A stretch of 6,660 nt of DNA, taken from contig CANRHJ010000106.1 in the NCBI GenBank assembly GCA_947630355.1, forward strand, positions 1 to 6,660, read 5' to 3'. The stretch is from Candidatus Gastranaerophilales bacterium. Lineage in GTDB: Bacteria; Cyanobacteriota; Vampirovibrionia; Gastranaerophilales; Gastranaerophilaceae. The notes under the pieces were generated by a model. That model worked only from the letters and a program-made list of their open reading frames with translations, made no database searches and was not told the DNA's origin. This document shows positions 1 through 4,536 of this stretch, in pieces (the stretch's first letter is position 1; the number at the start of each line of letters is the position of its first letter). The translations under genes and the position numbers were made by a program.

Positions 1-861
1 ATTTCCATTCTGCTTATTTCTAATTTCATATGGTAATTCCGATAAACAAGGCCAATGAAGGAAATTTTTTATTTTTTCTTTGTTTACTGCTGTTTTATTT
101 AAAACATAATCTGTAATTTCTTTTGCCGTATCAAGGTTATTTATCATATCTAAATCCGGCATATAATCAACAATATTTGCCCATTGTGAAGACAGAAATT
201 TTAACATATCGGAATATTGTTCACAAATAACAGATTCCATATCTTTATACAAAAATTGATGTGTTACATAGTTTATTATTAACTTTGAAATAGAAGTAAA
301 TAATAATTTTTTACCTTTTCCGGCTGAATAATTTTCTAAATTATTTTCGTCGGAATAGTGAACAACAATACAAGGTGTAGTATTCAGAACAGATAATTTA
401 AGAGCGGCAACCATTGGCCAGATAGAATCCTTTCTAACGCCGCCATCACTATGTATACTATATTCGCTCAAAAGATACCAATAGGGTATTTTAAATCTGG
501 AACTTCCGTATTGCCTTTCACATCTTTGCGAAGATTGGTTGCCCGTAGTTGTTGCGGCAGTTTCTTCAACCGCTAATAATAGTTTATCTTTTTCTGCATC
601 ATAGATAACAAAATCAGGTTTTCCCCATTCTATTAAGTCATTTACTTTTTGAGGTCTATTGTTCCAAGATTTATAAGAACCATATACAATAAACTTTAGG
701 GTAATATCATCGTTTGCCATAATAAAAGACGGTTGAAATCCATTTATATAGTTGTGTTGAATATTAAAACCCAAATCCAGCATTTTAACTGCAATATTTT
801 CACAACACCACTGACCTTCATGAAAACTATCAGCCCAAACTTCTAATTCTTTTATAGCCAT
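1..861 (-). CDS. Putative PD-(D/E)xK-like nuclease, C-terminus outside window
   Basis: An open frame of 287 codons starts at ATG 861-859 and runs without a stop off the left edge, so the C-terminus is missing. An AAGGGG ribosome binding site lies at 873-868, six bases before the ATG, and an extended -10 promoter precedes it. The protein is soluble with no signal peptide. I do not recognise the family firmly. Residues 81-84 read KPDF, followed by a predicted strand-turn-strand and AVEET at 97-101. Next comes a polar stretch with GNQ (107-109), QR (112-113) and R116. A PD, about 15 residues, then E-x-(K/T) after a hydrophobic strand is the layout of PD-(D/E)xK restriction-type nucleases, and a following N/Q/R-rich segment is common in them. 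The usual lysine of ExK would be threonine here (E99-E-T101), so activity is uncertain. No DNA methyltransferase is visible in the window; a partner, if any, would lie to the left. The nuclease assignment is inference; that this is a real gene is well supported. Confidence 0.75.
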   Translation of the reverse strand, partial: MAIKELEVWADSFHEGQWCCENIAVKMLDLGFNIQHNYINGFQPSFIMANDDITLKFIVYGSYKSWNNRPQKVNDLIEWGKPDFVIYDAEKDKLLLAVEETAATTTGNQSSQRCERQYGSSRFKIPYWYLLSEYSIHSDGGVRKDSIWPMVAALKLSVLNTTPCIVVHYSDENNLENYSAGKGKKLLFTSISKLIINYVTHQFLYKDMESVICEQYSDMLKFLSSQWANIVDYMPDLDMINNLDTAKEITDYVLNKTAVNKEKIKNFLHWPCLSELPYEIRNKQNGN

Positions 862-867
862 ATCATA

Positions 868-890
868 CCCCTTGAAAGTATATTATAACA
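868..890 (-). promoter_or_regulatory. Extended -10 promoter and RBS of the nuclease-like gene
   Basis: Read on the minus strand, 890-882 is TGT followed by TATAAT, a perfect extended -10 element. No good -35 box stands 16-18 bases upstream, which is typical of extended -10 promoters. Transcription would begin near 875, giving a leader of about 14 bases that contains the AAGGGG Shine-Dalgarno (873-868) and then the ATG at 861. Confidence 0.55.
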
Positions 891-972
891 CAAGTTTAAA
901 ATGTTTTTTAGTTTATACAAAACAGACATACATTCATTCTTGTAAAGAAAAATTTGAACCTTAAAATAATGG

Positions 973-1962
973 ATGCAAAAAATCTTTTTTATAGTTTTTA
1001 TAATTACTATTGTGATTATAATAATTCCATTTATTAGCTATTTTCACATATTATCAAATGAAGACGAAATAATTCGGAATTGCCAATTTTGTAATAGCAA
1101 AGATAATGAAAAATGTATGGGGAAAGCATTTACTTTGTTGCTCCCTGAATTGTTAATTCATAAAGCCGAATCAAACGGCAAGGAATTGAAATTTTGGGTA
1201 TATGATTGGATGTCTCGTTTCGGAGCTGAGACGGCAGCAGAAGCTGCTTCGGCTTTGATATCATACGGAGTTCTTAACGATGTGATATACGAAAAATCTT
1301 ATATTGACACTTTCCAACAGCCGGTCTATATGTTTGACTGTGGTATCGCAAAATCTCCGGAAGATATTCCGGGAGTGATTTTTGCACCTGAATGTATAGG
1401 CACGGATAAATATCTTATTAATGATCAAAAATCTTCAACATTTGTACATAATTTTGGTGATAAATTAAAAGAATTGGGATTTGAACACAAAAAAATATGG
1501 CTGAAAATGGATATAGCCGGTGCTGAAATTGAAGTCTTGCCTGATATTTTAAAATATTCCGATAATATAACAGGTATGAACCTTGCATTGCATATAGATA
1601 ATCCTCAAAGAATAATTCGATTTATAAAAATAATGAAAGAGGTTAATAAAAAATTCGTTTTAGTCGGTAGACATCCTCTACCCGAATCAATAGTTCAAGA
1701 CTCTATAATGTATTCAAAATATTATAGAGGAAATGTTCGCGATTATACTTTAGAATTATCTTATATTAATAAAAATTTGGTAAGCCGCCATTACATTTCA
1801 TTGGTTCAGGATTCCCAAAGACTTTTTAAAATCGGTAAAAACTATAAATATGCAAAAAATGCAGATGAAAAAATAGTACCGTATAACAACATCAGTTATG
1901 TTGTTACATTTACAGAATTATTTAAGGAAAAAATTTGTAAATTACGGGAAAACCAATTTTAG
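973..1962 (+). CDS. Membrane-anchored FkbM/Methyltransf_21-like methyltransferase
   Basis: This 329-residue protein begins with a strongly hydrophobic segment (about residues 4-25). It is either an uncleaved signal anchor or a signal peptide, so the rest probably faces the periplasm or is tethered to the membrane. A small cysteine cluster follows (C37-x2-C40-x7-C48). The body resembles SAM-dependent methyltransferases of the FkbM/Methyltransf_21 group. YMFDCGIA at about 119-126 sits where motif I (xFDxGxxxG) belongs, and LKMDIAGAEIEVL at 177-189 matches the family hallmark (K-x-D-I-E-G-A-E-x-x-x-L). Deviations are the poorly conserved second glycine of motif I and alanine in place of the usual first glutamate of DIEGAE. 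FkbM-type enzymes usually O-methylate sugars or small molecules; the substrate here is unknown. The start has only a weak Shine-Dalgarno. The gene is divergent from the nuclease-like gene, and its 3' end overlaps a minus-strand gene remnant. Its reality is fairly sure, its family likely, its activity open. Confidence 0.7.
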   Translation: MQKIFFIVFIITIVIIIIPFISYFHILSNEDEIIRNCQFCNSKDNEKCMGKAFTLLLPELLIHKAESNGKELKFWVYDWMSRFGAETAAEAASALISYGVLNDVIYEKSYIDTFQQPVYMFDCGIAKSPEDIPGVIFAPECIGTDKYLINDQKSSTFVHNFGDKLKELGFEHKKIWLKMDIAGAEIEVLPDILKYSDNITGMNLALHIDNPQRIIRFIKIMKEVNKKFVLVGRHPLPESIVQDSIMYSKYYRGNVRDYTLELSYINKNLVSRHYISLVQDSQRLFKIGKNYKYAKNADEKIVPYNNISYVVTFTELFKEKICKLRENQF

Positions 1963-2210
1963 GTATAACATTTGCACTTGTACCAACAACAGCTTCTTTA
2001 ACAGTGTGTTCTTTAATATTATTTGCGGTGCCAGATTTATTTAATGGCATATTCAGTTTGATATTTCTTGGGAAAATGCCCCTGTTTATAAATTGTATTG
2101 GAATTTTATTAATAATAAGTCTTTCTTTTAAAGTCCTTAATATTTGCTCTGGTAATTATTGCAGGTTCAGAAAGTAACTCCGAACAGGACTTAAGTTTGA
2201 ATATTCTATT
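1922..2210 (-). pseudogene. Possible remnant of an unknown gene (frameshifted, no start)
   Basis: The 243-base gap between the methyltransferase-like gene and lemA is not empty on the minus strand. One frame is open from 2155 down to a TAA at 1924-1922 (77 codons). It has a protein-like composition, including the stretches NKIPIQFINRGIFPRNIKLN and KEAVVGTSANVIPKIGFP. Just upstream, a second frame is open from about 2210 to a TAA at 2111-2109 and contains KSCSELLSEPAIITRANIK. The two overlap at 2109-2155, so a single frameshift there would join them. Neither has a convincing start; the only ATG in the first frame is 42 codons from the end. The 3' end overlaps the plus-strand gene by 41 bases. 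I do not recognise the family. It could be the 3' end of a decayed gene or a chance antisense frame. The plus strand here is also open (1941-2177) as a very hydrophobic peptide, which is probably the complement effect. Confidence 0.3.
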
Positions 2211-2754
2211 CTAAATCAACTTTTATACTGCTTCTTTCAATTTCGTTGATTTCAAATAATTTTGCGGGTTTTATTCCGAATATAGCGCAAATGACACTTG
2301 AGGGGAATGTTTCCACATAAGTATTTAATTCTCTGACCGTTCCGTTATAATATTTTCTGGAATTTGCAATATCTTCTTCAACTTCAGTCAGTTGTGTCAT
2401 CAAGAGTGCATAATTTTGATTTGCTTTTATTTCCGGATAATTTTCGGCTACCGCAAGTATTTTGCCAATACCGGAATTAAGTTTTTCATTTATATCAATT
2501 TTTTGTGAAGTTTGTAACCCGCTGTAATCGGCACATCTAAGTTTAGTTACGTGATCAAAAACCTCCTTTTCGTGTGATGCATAGCTTTTTACCAATTCAA
2601 TTAAATTGGGGATTAAATCCCAGCGTTTTTTTAAATATACATCCATTGTCGAAAAGGCTTCTTGCATGTAGTTTCTTAGCCCTATTGCTTTATTATATGC
2701 CAATATTAACAGGCCTATAAATGCTATTCCAATTACAGTTATAATCATATTCAT
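2206..2754 (-). CDS. lemA: LemA family membrane-anchored protein
   Basis: This 182-residue protein has a short N-terminal membrane anchor (about residues 2-19) followed by an all-helical, coiled-coil-rich domain typical of LemA, at the family's normal length. Diagnostic stretches are AFSTMDVYLKKRWDLIPNLI (33-52), AENYPEIKANQNY (103-115), and EEDIANSRKYYNGTVRELN (126-144), followed by the FP near 150. LemA proteins are N-terminally anchored and their helical part is usually drawn as extracytoplasmic or at the envelope; no defined biochemical role is established. The ATG at 2754-2752 overlaps the stop of the upstream DUF2207-type gene in an ATGA arrangement. A GGAG Shine-Dalgarno lies seven bases before it, inside that gene's last codons, indicating translational coupling. 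LemA next to DUF2207 membrane proteins is a recurrent bacterial pairing. No intrinsic terminator is evident downstream. Confidence 0.95.
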   Translation of the reverse strand: MNMIITVIGIAFIGLLILAYNKAIGLRNYMQEAFSTMDVYLKKRWDLIPNLIELVKSYASHEKEVFDHVTKLRCADYSGLQTSQKIDINEKLNSGIGKILAVAENYPEIKANQNYALLMTQLTEVEEDIANSRKYYNGTVRELNTYVETFPSSVICAIFGIKPAKLFEINEIERSSIKVDLE

Positions 2755-4058
2755 CTATTCACTCCGTTTTTATTCAATAAATTATAAACTTCTTCTATAT
2801 TTTTAGTCCCCATATTATCACCGGAATAAGATTGACTTGCGGCAAGAACATCAAGATCATTAATATATGATTCCGTTATTCCTAAAGCAAAAGCATATGG
2901 ATAAACTTCTCTTGCGTAGTTCGGATTTTGTTCAATTAACTCCTCAAATCTTCTTTTTTCAGTTATCTCCAAAAATCTTTTAAAACCTAAGGCCAAACCC
3001 CTAAGTTCTCTTCCTTTTCTGTTTAATTTAGGCATATTAGTAATACATATAAAACCTGTTATAAAACAAGCTAATCCAAAAATTGCTTGCACGGGATGGG
3101 TATATTTAATTACATCATATGGCGCAACTAACCCAAAAGGTAATCCGCCCACAACGACAGAATTAGCAATTATAAATATTAATGTATATATTTCTCTGTG
3201 TTTTTTTAAATTTTCAACTGTTTTTTTATTTACATCGCTTATTCTTAATGAACTTTTCATTTGCGCATAGTTGCAGCAAAAATGAACCGCAAGCCATATT
3301 GCACCGAAAGTAAGTAAAAAATATAAAGTATACGGTGTAAATATAAATTTAAAAGAATAATCAGAAAGAGTATAGAGAATGGATATGCCTATTCCCAGAT
3401 TGCATATTAACATAATAGTAATTCTTGAAAGAATTTGACCGCTGTCTATCATATTTTCTTTGTTATTTTTATTAAGTAGTTTTTGTATATTTACACACAA
3501 TAAATAAAATGAATTTGAAGCAAGTAATTTGTTTAAATCAACTGTTTCAACATCTTTATCGAATATACCGTTAAAGAACAACTCTTCCGCTTCATCATTT
3601 CCGTCATAAGGTTTTAATTTTTTTAATACATAATTATCGTCTGATTTTTCAATTTTTAAATAATCTTTACTTGATAAGTAATAAACTAATGATTTGACAC
3701 CTCTATCGGAAGAACAGCCGTAACAATTTACTTCTAACACGGCACTGTTTGTATTTTTAGGCGGCTCAAAGGTGACTATCGGTGTAACAAGGTCGTCCCG
3801 TCCAAATTTGAACCAAAAAATATATATAATTAGTGCAAGTATAATTGTAATACCTATGCTCAGCGGTTCGCTTAATTCTTTAGGAACTGCATCGTCAAGT
3901 ATATTGCCGGCAAAAAAACCAATTAACGAAAGTATGGTACCAATTGTGGGAGCTACTATGAGTATAAGACATACTATCCATATATATTTGGGGATTGTGT
4001 TTTTACCGGCCTCTTCATTAACTTTTGTATAATTATTATTTTTATTTTTATTTTCCAT
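2751..4058 (-). CDS. DUF2207-type polytopic membrane protein, short N-terminus
   Basis: From ATG 4058-4056 this is a 435-residue protein. A TTG at 4067 would add three residues but abuts the GGAG Shine-Dalgarno, whereas the ATG sits nine bases after it, so the ATG is preferred. Likely membrane segments are about 24-50, 66-84, 211-231, 238-262, 291-311 and 322-340. The link between the second segment and the soluble part reads FGRDDL...FEPP (85-100). It is followed by a winged-helix-like stretch ending in YLSSKDYLKIE (127-137), matching the DUF2207 pattern in which the membrane segment leads into GRD...PP and then a domain ending in (V/K)xYLxIE. The end of the membrane part is followed by KGRELRGLALGFKRFLEITEK (348-368) and VYPYAFALGI (385-394), also DUF2207 hallmarks. 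Usual family members carry a signal peptide and a roughly 200-residue extracytoplasmic domain before this; it is absent here and replaced by a membrane hairpin. It is the first gene of an operon with lemA. Function is unknown; a membrane-linked envelope role with LemA is inferred. Confidence 0.85.
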   Translation of the reverse strand: MENKNKNNNYTKVNEEAGKNTIPKYIWIVCLILIVAPTIGTILSLIGFFAGNILDDAVPKELSEPLSIGITIILALIIYIFWFKFGRDDLVTPIVTFEPPKNTNSAVLEVNCYGCSSDRGVKSLVYYLSSKDYLKIEKSDDNYVLKKLKPYDGNDEAEELFFNGIFDKDVETVDLNKLLASNSFYLLCVNIQKLLNKNNKENMIDSGQILSRITIMLICNLGIGISILYTLSDYSFKFIFTPYTLYFLLTFGAIWLAVHFCCNYAQMKSSLRISDVNKKTVENLKKHREIYTLIFIIANSVVVGGLPFGLVAPYDVIKYTHPVQAIFGLACFITGFICITNMPKLNRKGRELRGLALGFKRFLEITEKRRFEELIEQNPNYAREVYPYAFALGITESYINDLDVLAASQSYSGDNMGTKNIEEVYNLLNKNGVNR

Positions 4059-4082
4059 CAATCTCAACTCCGGGTTGTTTTT

Positions 4083-4111
4083 ATTTTATCAAATTTTTTA
4101 TTTATAGTAAA
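4083..4111 (-). promoter_or_regulatory. Candidate promoter of the DUF2207-lemA operon
   Basis: On the minus strand, TTTACT (4111-4106, 4 of 6 matches to -35) is separated by exactly 17 bases from TAAAAT (4088-4083, 5 of 6 matches to -10). Transcription would start near 4076, leaving a leader of about 18 bases with the GGAG that serves ATG 4058. The surrounding DNA is very AT-rich, so chance matches are possible. Confidence 0.45.
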
Positions 4112-4169
4112 TCTTAATTTAATTAAAAAAGGTATAATAAAAAAAGTAATTATAAAATTTTAACTGTTT

Positions 4170-4197
4170 TTGACATCAATTAAAATAAATATATAAT
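4170..4197 (+). promoter_or_regulatory. Consensus sigma70-type promoter
   Basis: TTGACA (4170-4175) and TATAAT (4192-4197) are both perfect matches, separated by 16 bases. This is the best promoter in the window. The expected start is near 4204, about 73 bases before the ATG at 4277. It is divergent from the DUF2207-lemA promoter. The first reading frame it would drive is the Tat-like miniprotein; the surface repeat protein is downstream of a hairpin that could separate the two. Confidence 0.7.
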
Positions 4198-4276
4198 TAA
4201 GGTAATAGTATAAAAGTAAGTTTCTGTTGCCAAGAAGCTGATTTGTCGGAATTAAGATATGGAGTATGAATAAATA

Positions 4277-4476
4277 ATGAACAGACGAGAATTATTAAAA
4301 TTCTGCGTTGCCGGCACTGTTTTATCCGGAAGTATTTTTGGATTAGGGAATTTAAGAAATTTTTACCAGATATTGAATATTTTATAAAAAACGGGCATGC
4401 GCTGTTGATTGCAGCGTTAATTGTAATTACCGTAGTTATACCGCTAAAAATATTGAACAGTATTTTGTCTAAATAA
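4277..4476 (+). pseudogene. Tat-signal-like small two-helix membrane protein, split by -1 frameshift
   Basis: ATG 4277 opens a frame beginning MNRRELLKFCVAG, a twin-arginine motif (RRxLLK) followed by a hydrophobic stretch to about residue 25. The frame stops at 4385-4387 after 36 residues. The -1 frame continues as LPDIEYFIKNGHALLIA and then a strongly hydrophobic segment, ending KILNSILSK with TAA at 4474-4476. That second frame has no ATG of its own. The frames meet at AGA-AAT-TTT-TAC (about 4353-4364), where A_AAT_TTT is a canonical X_XXY_YYZ -1 slippery heptamer. Equally, one extra T in the T5 run would give a single 66-residue protein with an N-terminal Tat-like signal and a C-terminal membrane helix. 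GGAG at 4261-4264 is 12 bases before the ATG, a long spacing. The consensus promoter upstream and the hairpin right over the second stop make it look like one transcription unit. It may be a homopolymer sequencing error, a true mutation, programmed frameshifting, or the relic of an internally deleted Tat substrate. The family is not recognised. Confidence 0.5.
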
Positions 4477-4490
4477 TAGACAAAGTTTTT
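4462..4490 (+). terminator. Rho-independent-type terminator over the miniprotein stop
   Basis: TTTGTCTA (4464-4471) and TAGACAAA (4477-4484) form a perfect 8-bp stem with a five-base loop. It is extendable by a T-G and an A-T pair to 4462/4486, and the T-run 4486-4490 follows. The TAA of the second miniprotein frame (4474-4476) lies in the loop. The stem has only two G-C pairs, so termination may be weak or partial, leaving read-through into the repeat protein. Confidence 0.5.
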
Positions 4491-4505
4491 CCGGTGATGT
4501 ATATT
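4477..4505 (+). promoter_or_regulatory. Candidate promoter of the surface repeat protein
   Basis: TAGACA (4477-4482, 5 of 6 to -35) and TATATT (4500-4505, 5 of 6 to -10) are separated by exactly 17 bases. The expected start near 4512 leaves about 25 bases to ATG 4537, room for the weak GGAAAA ribosome binding site (4528-4533). The -35 box lies inside the right arm of the preceding hairpin. Confidence 0.45.
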
Positions 4506-4536
4506 ATGGTTATAAATTATGTTGTCTGGAAAAGTA

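Noticed and set aside
1941..2177. Plus-strand open frame of about 78 codons encoding a very hydrophobic peptide
   Set aside because: It has no ATG near its beginning or ribosome binding site, and the hydrophobicity is what the complement of the polar minus-strand frame would give. Kept only as an alternative to the remnant.
2131..2192. Inverted repeat AAGTCCT / AGGACTT as a terminator or recombination site
   Set aside because: Only 7 bp with a 48-base loop and no T-run on either strand; too weak in AT-rich DNA.
3772..4032. 86-residue plus-strand open frame
   Set aside because: It lies fully inside and antisense to the well-supported DUF2207-type gene, with no ribosome binding site.
4519..4536. 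Earlier ATG start for the surface repeat protein
   Set aside because: It lacks a ribosome binding site, lies too close to the predicted transcript start, and would put uncharged residues ahead of the natural K-R signal-peptide start.
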